Shown in pieces: positions 29,594 through 38,590 of a stretch of 64,000 nucleotides of DNA. The notes under the pieces are model-generated. The model saw only the letters and a list, made by a program, of their open reading frames with translations, ran no database searches and was not told the origin of the DNA. Source of the DNA: Leptospira brenneri (GTDB lineage Bacteria > Spirochaetota > Leptospiria > Leptospirales > Leptospiraceae); assembly GCF_002812125.1 (NCBI RefSeq), contig NZ_NPDQ01000004.1:1-64000 (forward strand), read 5' to 3'. The position numbers were made by a program, and so were the translations under genes. Position 1 is the stretch's first letter. Each line of letters begins with the position of its first letter.

Positions 29594-30898
29594 TTAAGGG
29601 GTAAGCCTGTAAATCATTCTAGGAAAAGGAATGCATTCTCGAATATGGGACAAACCACAAATCCACGCAATCACTCGTTCGAGACCCATTCCAAATCCAG
29701 AATGGGGAACAGAACCATATTTACGAAGGTCCAGATACCAGGAATAGTCTTCTGGAGGGAGTCCTTCTTCTTTCAGGCGTTCCACAATCTTCTCGTAAGA
29801 CTCTTCCCTTTCCGATCCACCAATGATTTCGCCCACTCCATCCGGAGCAATGAGGTCGGCGGAAAGAACAGTTTTGAGATCATTTGGATTTTGTTTCATA
29901 TAGAAAGCTTTGATGGCCCTTGGGAAATTCTGAATAAAAATGGCAGTTCCAAAATGGGTAGTTAGGATTTGTTCTCTATCGGAATTGATGTCCTCTCCCC
30001 ATGTGATTTCTTCTCCCGCAGATTGCAGAATTTGGATGGCTTCTCCGTAATCGACTCTTGGGAATGTTTTCTCCAATTGTTCTAGGAGTGGCGTTGGGTC
30101 TCGGTCTAGGGCTTTTAAGTCTTCCCTAGTTCTTTCGATGGTGGTGCGAAGGACAGCCTTGACAAATCGTTCTTGTAAGTCTAAATTTCCATCTTGTCCG
30201 AGAAAGGCAGTCTCTGCTTCCAACATCCAAAACTCGGTTAAGTGCCGTCTAGTTTTACTCTTTTCCGCTCGAAACGTGGGTCCAAAACAATACACTTTGG
30301 AATGAGCGAAAGCCGCCGTTTCCAGGTAGAGCTGTCCTGTTTGGGCTAGGTAGGCCTGGCCTAGGTCAAAGTATTCTGTCGAAAATAGAGTTCCGGCGGA
30401 TTCCCCAATGGAACCAGTCAAGATGGGTGTGTCGATGAGAGTGTAGCCGTCGTTTCGAAAGAATTCGCGAATGGCAAAGGACAATTCCGAACGCACCCTT
30501 TGGATGGCGAGTTGCCTTTTGGAGCGTAACCAGAGATGTCTATGGTTGTGTAAAAAATCCGGGCCATGTTCTTTCGGGGTGATGGGATAACCTTCTGACT
30601 CACCGACAAAGGTAAAGGAATGTAGGAATAATTCCTGCCCCCCGGGAGCTTTTGCGTTTTCCTGTGCTACGCCAAAAACGATCAAAGAAGCTTCTTGTGG
30701 CAGAGCTTTGATTTGTTTGAAGGTTTCTTCTCCCAAGAATTCTTTTTCGGCTACAACCTGGAAAATTTTTCCATTGGTCCGGAGTTGGAGGAACTGGACG
30801 TGGTTATTTCCCCGGAGTCCCTGGACCCAGCCTTGTAAACTATGAGTGGAAGTCGAATTTTCTGAATGGGATTGTGATGGATCTAAACTTGGAATCAT
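29594..30898 (-). CDS. asnS: Asparaginyl-tRNA synthetase
   Basis: This 434-residue class IIb synthetase has an N-terminal OB-fold anticodon domain (about 20-105). Motif 2 is F-R-A-E-K-S-K-T-R-R-H-L-T-E-F-W-M and motif 3 is G-F-G-M-G-L-E-R-V-I. The block V-G-E-I-I-G-G-S-E-R-E-E is typical of AsnRS rather than AspRS. With AsnRS present, the GatCA amidotransferase encoded at 38.6-40.3 kb is probably needed for Gln-tRNA rather than Asn-tRNA. It is divergent from folD with 55 bases between. Confidence 0.95.
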   Translation of the reverse strand: MIPSLDPSQSHSENSTSTHSLQGWVQGLRGNNHVQFLQLRTNGKIFQVVAEKEFLGEETFKQIKALPQEASLIVFGVAQENAKAPGGQELFLHSFTFVGESEGYPITPKEHGPDFLHNHRHLWLRSKRQLAIQRVRSELSFAIREFFRNDGYTLIDTPILTGSIGESAGTLFSTEYFDLGQAYLAQTGQLYLETAAFAHSKVYCFGPTFRAEKSKTRRHLTEFWMLEAETAFLGQDGNLDLQERFVKAVLRTTIERTREDLKALDRDPTPLLEQLEKTFPRVDYGEAIQILQSAGEEITWGEDINSDREQILTTHFGTAIFIQNFPRAIKAFYMKQNPNDLKTVLSADLIAPDGVGEIIGGSEREESYEKIVERLKEEGLPPEDYSWYLDLRKYGSVPHSGFGMGLERVIAWICGLSHIRECIPFPRMIYRLTP

Positions 30899-30953
30899 GG
30901 ATGGTTTTTTCTGTTTGCCAGTTCGATTTTCTTTGAAATTTTGAACTTACAGA

Positions 30954-31829
30954 ATGAAATCTAGCATCCTATTAGACGGTAAAGCGATTTCCGAAAAAAT
31001 CCGAAATCGAATCGCAGAAACACTAGCGAAAGCTAAGTCAGAGGGCAAAGGGGTTCCCACTCTTGCCACCATCCTCGTTGGGGATAACCCGGCATCGGAA
31101 ACCTATGTCAATATGAAGGTGAAGGCCTGTGAAAAAGTGGGAATGGGGTCACGGTATGTGCGCCTCAAAGAAGAAACAACCACAGAAGAATTGTTAGCTG
31201 AAATTCGAAAGCTAAACGCAGATCCATCTGTAAATGGAATCCTTCTGCAACACCCCGTTCCGCATCAAATTGATGAACGTTTGTGTTTTGATGAAATTGC
31301 ACTAGAAAAAGATGTGGATGGAGTTACCACAATTTCCTTTGGGAAATTATCAATGAATAGTGAAGCCTACTATCCGTGCACTCCGTACGGAATGGTTCTT
31401 TTGTTACAAGAGTATGGGATTGATGTTTCTGGAAAACATGCTGTTGTGGTGGGAAGGTCTCCCATTCTTGGAAAACCGATGGCCATTATGCTTACCAACC
31501 TGAATGCCACAGTGACTCTCTGTCATTCAAAAACAAAAAATTTACCCGAACTCGTGAAACAAGCAGACATTATTGTTGGTGCTGTTGGTAAACCAGAATT
31601 TATCCAAGCAGATTGGATCAAAGAAGGGGCAGTGATTTTAGACGCTGGTTATAATGTTGGAAACGTGGGAGACATCGAAGTCTCTAAAGCTAAGGACAAA
31701 GCGTCTTATTACACTCCAGTTCCTGGTGGTGTTGGACCTATGACGATTTCAGTACTTTTACTTCAAACTATGTATAGTTTTTTAAATCAATTTTCACCTA
31801 AGTTGGATTCTCATGCCTCAAACCGTTAG
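30954..31829 (+). CDS. folD: Bifunctional methylene-THF dehydrogenase/cyclohydrolase
   Basis: The 291-residue FolD has the catalytic Tyr-Lys region E-T-Y-V-N-M-K and a V-V-G-R-S-P-I-L-G-K-P cofactor loop, then P-V-P-G-G-V-G-P-M-T near the C-terminus. It interconverts methylene-, methenyl- and 10-formyl-tetrahydrofolate, using NADP+. It is the first of five same-strand genes that overlap one after another. The stop overlaps the following esterase start by 17 bases. Confidence 0.97.
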   Translation: MKSSILLDGKAISEKIRNRIAETLAKAKSEGKGVPTLATILVGDNPASETYVNMKVKACEKVGMGSRYVRLKEETTTEELLAEIRKLNADPSVNGILLQHPVPHQIDERLCFDEIALEKDVDGVTTISFGKLSMNSEAYYPCTPYGMVLLLQEYGIDVSGKHAVVVGRSPILGKPMAIMLTNLNATVTLCHSKTKNLPELVKQADIIVGAVGKPEFIQADWIKEGAVILDAGYNVGNVGDIEVSKAKDKASYYTPVPGGVGPMTISVLLLQTMYSFLNQFSPKLDSHASNR

Positions 31830-32781
31830 TTTTGATGAATGTTTTCAAACGGTTCCAAAACTGGATCCACCTTCGGACTTAGATAGTTTTTGGAAGGAAG
31901 GAATCTCCGAATTAAAAAAAGTTCCGATCAAAGCCACTTACAAAACTGTTTTGAAAGGATCTTTTATCTGGGAATCACTCAATGATGTTAGTTTTCAAAG
32001 TATCGATAATCACCTGTTACATGGTAAGTTGGCGATTCCAAGAAAAAGAGGAGATCGACCGGTTGTTGTATATTTCCATGATTATTTAGCAGTTCCCGAA
32101 GAGATCCAAAAAGGATATTCTGATTTGGGTGTGGCTCAGCTTCATATCACTCTTCGGGGTCATGGAGAGGAAATGATCCAACCACCAGTGGATCCAAATA
32201 CGGGAAAATCTCCTATCGGTTGGACTCCCAATTATTTTGCACATGGGCTTGACCAAAAGGAAGAGTTTTATATGCGAAAACTTTATTTGGATGTGATTCG
32301 GACCATCGAGTTCTTACGTTTAACGGATGGAATTGATGGAGACCAAATCATTTTACATGGTAAGTCACTCGGTTCCGCCCTTTCTGTATTTGGTGCGGCT
32401 TATTCGGATAGAATTAAAGGTTTGATCTTAGAAACACCTTCGTTCTGTTATATTGATAAAGATCAAATTTCCTTAAAGGGAAATCCATGGATTCGTGAAC
32501 TCACTCCCTTTTTAGAAAAACGAGCCACTAAGAAAATAGATTATAAAAAAGAACTGGCATATTTTGATGCATTGAACTTCGCCAAAAAAATTAAAATTCC
32601 TGCTCTTTTTTCTTGTGGGATGGAAGATGTAATCTCTCATCCAAAGTCTACTTTTGCTTTGTTTAATCATATGAATTGTGATAAACGTATGCAGTTGTAT
32701 CCAACCGAAGGAAATGAAGCAGGAAAAGACAAACAACCACAAGCAAACTTAGAATTTGTAAAAGAAATTTTTGCCCTATGA
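31813..32781 (+). CDS. Acetyl xylan esterase-like (AXE1/cephalosporin deacetylase family) hydrolase
   Basis: This is a 322-residue alpha/beta hydrolase. The N-terminal D-L-D-S-F-W-K-E-G motif and L-R-G-H-G are hallmarks of the AXE1 family. The nucleophile elbow is H-G-K-S-L-G-S-A, with an Asp in C-G-M-E-D-V-I-S-H; the catalytic His is probably in the C-terminal Y-P-T-E-G-N region, where the usual His is not evident. Members deacetylate sugars or small esters. The physiological substrate is unknown. It overlaps folD (17 bases) and cysS (4 bases). Confidence 0.78.
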   Translation: MPQTVSFDECFQTVPKLDPPSDLDSFWKEGISELKKVPIKATYKTVLKGSFIWESLNDVSFQSIDNHLLHGKLAIPRKRGDRPVVVYFHDYLAVPEEIQKGYSDLGVAQLHITLRGHGEEMIQPPVDPNTGKSPIGWTPNYFAHGLDQKEEFYMRKLYLDVIRTIEFLRLTDGIDGDQIILHGKSLGSALSVFGAAYSDRIKGLILETPSFCYIDKDQISLKGNPWIRELTPFLEKRATKKIDYKKELAYFDALNFAKKIKIPALFSCGMEDVISHPKSTFALFNHMNCDKRMQLYPTEGNEAGKDKQPQANLEFVKEIFAL

Positions 32782-34235
32782 GCCAAGTTCCTTTCGTATT
32801 TCAAAATTCAAAGTCAGGAAAAAAAGAACCTTTTTTACCAAAAGATCCCTTAAATGTGTCCATTTATTCTTGTGGACCAACGGTTTATAATTTTGCTCAT
32901 ATCGGAAATATTCGTTCCTTTTTATTTGTAGATGTCCTTCGCCGTTCTCTTTTGTTAGGTGGATATAAGCTCAACCAAGCGATGAATATCACTGACATTG
33001 ATGACAAAATTATTAATGAGTCGATCAAACAGAAAATCAGTGTCGAAGAATTTACAAAGCCTTGGACGGAAGCCTTTTTTAAAGATTTGGATACTCTCCA
33101 TGTTCAGAAATTAGAACATTATCCCAAAGCTACTGAATCGATCGAAGATATGGTTGGGCTTGTGGAAACACTGCAATCCAACGGACTTGTTTATGAAAAA
33201 GATGGGAACTTATATTTTTCCATCCAGAAGTTTGACCGTTATGGTGAACTTTCTAAAATTGATGTTTCTGGGATGAAGTCAGGTGTTCGTTATGATGCCG
33301 ATGAATACACAAAAGATGATGTCAGAGATTTTGTTCTTTGGAAAAATCAAAAAACAGAAGAAGAAAAATGTTGGCATACACGGATTGGAAAAGGGCGTCC
33401 TGGTTGGCATTTAGAATGTTCTGCTATGATTCGGAAAGTCTATGGATCTGGTGTTGATATCCATACCGGAGGAATTGATTTACTTTTTCCTCATCATGAA
33501 AATGAGGCAGCACAAAGTTATGGAGCCTATCCAAAGGAAGAGTTCGTAGGCACATGGCTTCACTGTGAACATCTTCTTGTCGATGGAGAAAAGATGTCAA
33601 AAAGTAAGGGAAATTTTTATACCTTACGTGATATTTTAGAAAAAGGATATGATCCGAATTCCATTCGTTACCATTTGATTTCTGCACATTACAGAAGTAA
33701 GTTGAACTTTTCTTTGAGTAAATTGGAAGAATCGAAAACGGCAATGGAACGGATTCAAAACACCATCTACCGAGTTTTAGAAACAGGTGATTTATGGAAT
33801 ATTCTTCCTAAAACACTCGGTAATTTAGAATTTACTAATTCTGATTTGCTAAAAATAAATTTGGAATTTATAAACTCTTTAGCAGATGATTTGAACGTCC
33901 CGAAAGCACTGGCTTCCGTTTTTGAATTGGTGCGGATTGTGAACCAGTTTTTGGATACAAATACGAATTTAATTGGTTCTCTGTTTTTGAAAGAATCTCT
34001 AGAATTGTTTTATCAAATCAATGAACTTTTTGCAGTTTTTTCCTTTGATAAACAAATCCAATCATTAGATGGAATTTCTGAAGATTGGGTTCTAAACCAA
34101 ATTGAAGCAAGAAAAACTGCAAAACAAAATAAAGATTTCTCTACTGCCGACAAAATTCGTAAAGAGTTGGAAGCAAAAGGAATCCTTCTCACCGACACAA
34201 AGGAAGGAATTACCACATGGAAAAGAGCCCAGTAG
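32778..34235 (+). CDS. cysS: Cysteinyl-tRNA synthetase
   Basis: This 485-residue class I synthetase has the HIGH-type motif A-H-I-G-N-I-R-S after C-G-P-T-V-Y-N, where Cys is a zinc ligand. Other zinc ligands lie in W-H-L-E-C-S and H-H-E-N-E, and the KMSKS loop is K-M-S-K-S-K-G-N. It charges tRNA-Cys. It overlaps its neighbours by 4 and 19 bases. Pairing with a TrmH-family methyltransferase downstream is a common bacterial arrangement. Confidence 0.97.
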   Translation: MSQVPFVFQNSKSGKKEPFLPKDPLNVSIYSCGPTVYNFAHIGNIRSFLFVDVLRRSLLLGGYKLNQAMNITDIDDKIINESIKQKISVEEFTKPWTEAFFKDLDTLHVQKLEHYPKATESIEDMVGLVETLQSNGLVYEKDGNLYFSIQKFDRYGELSKIDVSGMKSGVRYDADEYTKDDVRDFVLWKNQKTEEEKCWHTRIGKGRPGWHLECSAMIRKVYGSGVDIHTGGIDLLFPHHENEAAQSYGAYPKEEFVGTWLHCEHLLVDGEKMSKSKGNFYTLRDILEKGYDPNSIRYHLISAHYRSKLNFSLSKLEESKTAMERIQNTIYRVLETGDLWNILPKTLGNLEFTNSDLLKINLEFINSLADDLNVPKALASVFELVRIVNQFLDTNTNLIGSLFLKESLELFYQINELFAVFSFDKQIQSLDGISEDWVLNQIEARKTAKQNKDFSTADKIRKELEAKGILLTDTKEGITTWKRAQ

Positions 34236-34990
34236 AAGTACTTTTTGGAAAACGTAACTTTTATGAATTTTTAGAGTCTTTGGAGCAGATGGCTCCAGAA
34301 CGCGGACTGAAAACCATTCGAGAAGTGATTGTTAAGGATTCGATCGGGAATGAAGAAAAACAAAGAATTCGAGCTTATATTCCCAACTCCGTCAAATTCA
34401 CAACGGTTTCCATCAGAGAGTTGGATCGGATTGCTTCTGACAAAAACCATCAAGGTTACGCAATCATTCGCACCAAACAAAAATCATTTTTATCACTAGG
34501 TTTTGAACAATTTAAACAAAATGTAGAAGTTGGTGAAGGTCCTGTTTTGATTTTAGATAGAATCCAAGATCCTGGAAACTTAGGAAATATTTTAAGAACA
34601 GCTGAATGTATGGGCGTGAAACATGTGTTAATGTCTGATCGCGATACTTCCCCTATCACTCCTGTTGTGGAAAAAGTATCTGCGGGAGCAGTTCATCATT
34701 TACAAATCTATCGTGTAGCTAATTTGATGCACGGGATAGAGTTTCTTAAAAAAAATGAATATTGGGTTCTTGCCACTGATGAAGAGGGGGAAGAATCAAT
34801 TTGGGAAACATTGCCAGAGGCTTCCCAGATGGCTGTCATTATGGGTAATGAAGGTGAAGGGGTAAAAAGAATTCTTTTAGAAGAAGCGGACTATGTGGCA
34901 CGAATTCCACTTTTTGGATCTGTGACTTCACTTAATGTTGTAGTTGCTTGCGGAATTACTTTAGACCGGGTGCAAAATGTACCCCGTTAG
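34217..34990 (+). CDS. TrmH/SpoU-family RNA 2'-O-methyltransferase (RlmB-like)
   Basis: The 257-residue product has an N-terminal substrate-binding domain and a C-terminal SPOUT knot. The three SpoU motifs are L-D-R-I-Q-D-P-G-N-L-G-N-I-L-R-T-A (motif 1), I-M-G-N-E-G-E-G-V (motif 2) and I-P-L-F-G-S-V-T-S-L-N-V (motif 3). It is expected to methylate ribose in rRNA (as RlmB does at G2251 of 23S rRNA) or tRNA using S-adenosylmethionine. The overlap with cysS supports the RlmB-like call. Confidence 0.9.
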   Translation: MEKSPVEVLFGKRNFYEFLESLEQMAPERGLKTIREVIVKDSIGNEEKQRIRAYIPNSVKFTTVSIRELDRIASDKNHQGYAIIRTKQKSFLSLGFEQFKQNVEVGEGPVLILDRIQDPGNLGNILRTAECMGVKHVLMSDRDTSPITPVVEKVSAGAVHHLQIYRVANLMHGIEFLKKNEYWVLATDEEGEESIWETLPEASQMAVIMGNEGEGVKRILLEEADYVARIPLFGSVTSLNVVVACGITLDRVQNVPR

Positions 34991-36083
34991 GCGATCTGCC
35001 TTATCTAGTTTTTTATTTCTTCTGATTGGGATCGTTGTATTCCAGTCCTGTATTTATGATTTTTATAGAAAAGAGTTTGTCTCCGAAGATAAAAAAAACA
35101 ATGAAGCTTTGTTACTGGCCTTACTTGGCCTTTTACCCAACCCCAATCAGAAATTATACGGGTTCATTCCTGGGTTTTCTCGTAATCTTACCGATTCCCA
35201 GTTCCTAAGTGCAGACTTTTTTCCAAAATCGGCAAAGAAGAAAATAATCCTCATTCATGGTTGGAATCCTGCAGAAAGAGATTCAGATCCCATTACCAAT
35301 GATGAGAAGAAAATTCAGAATATAAAAAATACATTTTCGAATGGTCTCATTCATTTTCAAGAAGGAAGGGATTCTGCAAGTTCGGAATTTGATTTTTATC
35401 TTTATACCTACCGCACCTCTAATAGTATTTTGGTCAATGGCAGACAGTTTCATTCAACTTTACGCGCGAGCTTTACTGATACAGATCAGGTATACATCGT
35501 TGCCCATTCCATGGGAGGTCTTGTGACTCGGGTTGCTCTATCAAAGGATATTGGTTATCTTCCTTTTGTTCGCCTTGTGGTGACCCTTGCCAGTCCACAA
35601 TTTGGCTCTCCTTTTGCCACTCCCAGTTTTTTAGGAAGTAACCCTTTTTTAAATGATTTAGGTGGTTATCTAGTTGGAACACAAGGTGGTTCGGAACTTG
35701 GTCATACCAACCAAGGTACTGGACAAACAACAATATCGGGAGCTGAGAATTTAGTTTTAGATGTTCTGAATCAGTCCTACTTAGATGCCAATTTAAATGG
35801 AAGGTTTGTTAGTTTTGCAGGTGTGATGGCTGTTTCTTGTAACTCAGGAGAAACCTTTTACTACAATACAGGTTGTACGATTTTGAATAATGCAGGTTTC
35901 ACTCAATCGGATGGAATTGTTCCGCGTAATAGTGCAAGACTAGGAAATTTAACTTATAAACAAATTGATATCGCCGATTGTGATCACTCCATGATGGCCT
36001 TTCAAACGGTTAATATTGATGATACGAAAAGTAGAAATCTTTTTACCCAAGTGATTACGGAAATTAGAAATTCGCCTTACTAA
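34977..36083 (+). CDS. Lipoprotein lipase/esterase (alpha/beta hydrolase)
   Basis: The 368-residue product has a signal peptide ending V-V-F-Q-S-C (Cys at about residue 25), so it is likely lipid-anchored. The hydrolase core has an oxyanion region I-L-I-H-G-W, the lipase nucleophile elbow A-H-S-M-G-G, an Asp in Q-S-D-G-I-V-P and a His in D-C-D-H-S-M. The order fits a triacylglycerol-lipase-like enzyme on the cell envelope. It starts inside trmH (14-base overlap) and ends the overlapping chain. Confidence 0.85.
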   Translation: MYPVRRSALSSFLFLLIGIVVFQSCIYDFYRKEFVSEDKKNNEALLLALLGLLPNPNQKLYGFIPGFSRNLTDSQFLSADFFPKSAKKKIILIHGWNPAERDSDPITNDEKKIQNIKNTFSNGLIHFQEGRDSASSEFDFYLYTYRTSNSILVNGRQFHSTLRASFTDTDQVYIVAHSMGGLVTRVALSKDIGYLPFVRLVVTLASPQFGSPFATPSFLGSNPFLNDLGGYLVGTQGGSELGHTNQGTGQTTISGAENLVLDVLNQSYLDANLNGRFVSFAGVMAVSCNSGETFYYNTGCTILNNAGFTQSDGIVPRNSARLGNLTYKQIDIADCDHSMMAFQTVNIDDTKSRNLFTQVITEIRNSPY

Positions 36084-36099
36084 TATAAAACTATCATAC

Positions 36100-37824
36100 T
36101 CACTGATTTTGTAGGGACCGAAGAGATAAATAAAGTCCGAGAAGTCCTAAGACAAAAACAGGAAGTCCAATCAAAATTTCACCTTCCTTCCAGATTAGAC
36201 ATTGGATGGAATACAAACCTCCAAAAACAAATGCTAATCCAGATAGAGTTCCAAGTAGAGATACAACCAATCGATTGGAATGAATGATTTGTGGTTTGTT
36301 TTCGCTGGTAAAAAGTCCCTTCCAAAAAAAATACGGTGGTTTTGTTTTCGCATAAAACTGAAATAAAACCTCTTTGTCTGTTCCCGGAAAAAAGTATGTA
36401 GAGAGGATGAGTAGAAAGGCAGAAGAAATTGCCGTATATAGAATGGAATAGGGAAATTCCACCTTACAATAAACAGAGAAAAGGAAATATAAAATGGGAG
36501 AAAGGAGAAAGGCCAAAATTTCTGTCCAAGCAGAAATTCTCCAAAAGAACCAACGAGCAATTAAGATAAATCCAATCCCAGAGGAAGCTTCGAGTAAAAA
36601 TACCCAGGCCCCTTTGATGGTTTCCATTCCATAAACTGCAAGAAAAAAGGAACAAACGGCTGTTAGAATTTGAATTACATAGGAGATACTTAGATAATAG
36701 GAATCTGATTTTCCTGGGTTTACTATCGGTTTCCAAAGGTCATTAACGAGATAAGATGCACCCCAGTTTAAATGGGTGGCTAGTGTAGAAAGATAAGCCG
36801 CCAGAAATGCACTGAGCATAAGTCCAAACATTCCATTTGGCATCCCTTCCTGTAATACCATAAGGAATCCTTTTCCACTTTCTACTTCTGATAAATTTGG
36901 ATAAAGAACCATTGAAACAAGAGCCACTAGAATCCATGGCCAAGGTCTCACAAAGTAATGGGCTATGACAAACCAGAGAGATCCTTTCAGCGCAGCCTCT
37001 TCATTTTTTGTGGCAAGGATTCTTTGTGCAATGTATCCCCCACCTCCAGGTTCAGATCCAGGATACCAACTTGACCACCAAAGGACTGTTAGTAGGATTA
37101 AAAAATGATCCCAAGGAAGAGTTCCTGAATTTCCATTTGGAAAAAATAAAATTTTACTGCCATCTAGTTTTGATTTTAGACCTTCGAGCCCACCAATGGC
37201 CGGTAATTGTATGGCAAAATAAGCAAATAAAATACAACCAAACCAAGCTAAAAAAAATTGGAAAACATCAATATAAGAAATTCCCCGAAGCCCCGCTATG
37301 GATGTATAAAAAACACCAAATAACAAAAGATATATGAGTATATGAGAGGCTGTCCAATGTGGGAAAAACACAGGAATGATCTTTAACATTGCTAAATTAA
37401 CCCAACCAAGGATCACCAGGTTGAGTAAAAATCCAATAACAAAGGCTTTGATCCCCCTGAGAAAATTGGCTTCCTTCCCACTGTAACGAAGTCCAATGAG
37501 TTCCAAGTCTGTAGTGGCTCCGGACCTTTTCCAAAGTTTAGAGAAGAAAAAGACTGTGACAAATCCACCGACAGCCATATACCACCAAATCCAGTTTCCT
37601 GCAATTCCTTGACCTCGAATGATCTCTGTGACTGCAAGTGGAGTGTCAGCAGCAAAGGTAGTGGCGACCATTGCCGTTCCAGCGACAAACCAAGACAAAT
37701 TTCCTTCAGCTTGAAAATATTCTTTAGTGGATTTTTGTTTGGAACGAAAACGAAGGAGAAGAAAGATTATAACAACAAAGGGAAATAGAAAGAATAAAGT
37801 ATCAAGGATATGGAATGGGATCAT
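36100..37824 (-). CDS. Sodium:solute symporter (SSS family)
   Basis: The 574-residue protein has about 13-14 transmembrane helices and features of the SSS family: F-V-A-G-T-A-M-V-A-T-T-F-A-A-D-T-P near residue 50 and a W-W-S-S-W-Y-P-G-S-E-P region. It should import a solute with Na+ at the inner membrane. The substrate is not evident. The start overlaps the hisF stop by 4 bases, so it is translated from the gatC-gatA-hisF transcript. The 16 bases separating it from the convergent lipase gene leave no room for a separate terminator. Confidence 0.88.
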   Translation of the reverse strand: MIPFHILDTLFFLFPFVVIIFLLLRFRSKQKSTKEYFQAEGNLSWFVAGTAMVATTFAADTPLAVTEIIRGQGIAGNWIWWYMAVGGFVTVFFFSKLWKRSGATTDLELIGLRYSGKEANFLRGIKAFVIGFLLNLVILGWVNLAMLKIIPVFFPHWTASHILIYLLLFGVFYTSIAGLRGISYIDVFQFFLAWFGCILFAYFAIQLPAIGGLEGLKSKLDGSKILFFPNGNSGTLPWDHFLILLTVLWWSSWYPGSEPGGGGYIAQRILATKNEEAALKGSLWFVIAHYFVRPWPWILVALVSMVLYPNLSEVESGKGFLMVLQEGMPNGMFGLMLSAFLAAYLSTLATHLNWGASYLVNDLWKPIVNPGKSDSYYLSISYVIQILTAVCSFFLAVYGMETIKGAWVFLLEASSGIGFILIARWFFWRISAWTEILAFLLSPILYFLFSVYCKVEFPYSILYTAISSAFLLILSTYFFPGTDKEVLFQFYAKTKPPYFFWKGLFTSENKPQIIHSNRLVVSLLGTLSGLAFVFGGLYSIQCLIWKEGEILIGLPVFVLGLLGLYLSLRSLQNQ

Positions 37825-38588
37825 AGTCTCACTTTGATTCCCATCTCTTTCATTGTTTGTTTGGTTTCTTGGATGGAAAATTCTCCAAAGTGAAAGATTG
37901 ATGCTGCAAGAACAGCATCCGCACCGCCGCGTAAAATTACTTCTGCCATATGTTCTGGGTTTCCCGCTCCACCGGAAGCAATGATGGGAATGGAAAGATT
38001 GGATGTAAATGATTTCATGAGTGTGATATCAAATCCGTCTTTGGTTCCGTCTTTATCCATCGAGGTAAGAAGGATCTCCCCCGCACCCATTTCCATGGCC
38101 TCAGTACCCCAATCCAGTGCTTCCCTACCGGTTTCTAATCGACCGCCATTTAAGTACACTTCGTACCTTTTTCTTTCTGGATGGAATTTTACATCGATCG
38201 CACAAACGATACATTGTGATCCATAAATTTCGCTAGAATCCTTTAGTAATTTGGGGTTTTGAAAGGCACTGGTATTAATCGAAACTTTATCAGCACCTTT
38301 GTTTAGAACCGCTTTTACATCTTCGATGGTACGAATTCCTCCCCCAACGGTAAAAGGAATAAAGAGTCTGTTGGCAACTTGTTCTACTAAGTGTAGAAGG
38401 ATATCTCGTTTGTCAGAAGAAGCTGTAATGTCTAAAAAACAAAGTTCGTCTGCTTTGTTCTCTTCGTAAGCGACGGCACAAGAGACAGGGTCTCCTGCAT
38501 CAATCAAATTTACAAATTGGACACCTTTAACAACGCGCCCTCCTTTGATATCCAAACAAGGAATGACTCTTTTGGTTAGTTGGTCCAT
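37821..38588 (-). CDS. hisF: Imidazole glycerol phosphate synthase cyclase subunit
   Basis: This 255-residue TIM-barrel enzyme has catalytic Asp in I-P-C-L-D-I-K-G-G-R and the second acid in C-A-I-D-V-K. Phosphate-binding loops are V-G-G-G-I-R and A-S-G-G-A-G-N. With HisH it makes IGP and AICAR in histidine synthesis. HisH is not in this window. It starts 2 bases after gatA ends. Confidence 0.97.
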   Translation of the reverse strand: MDQLTKRVIPCLDIKGGRVVKGVQFVNLIDAGDPVSCAVAYEENKADELCFLDITASSDKRDILLHLVEQVANRLFIPFTVGGGIRTIEDVKAVLNKGADKVSINTSAFQNPKLLKDSSEIYGSQCIVCAIDVKFHPERKRYEVYLNGGRLETGREALDWGTEAMEMGAGEILLTSMDKDGTKDGFDITLMKSFTSNLSIPIIASGGAGNPEHMAEVILRGGADAVLAASIFHFGEFSIQETKQTMKEMGIKVRL

Positions 38589-38590
38589 TG

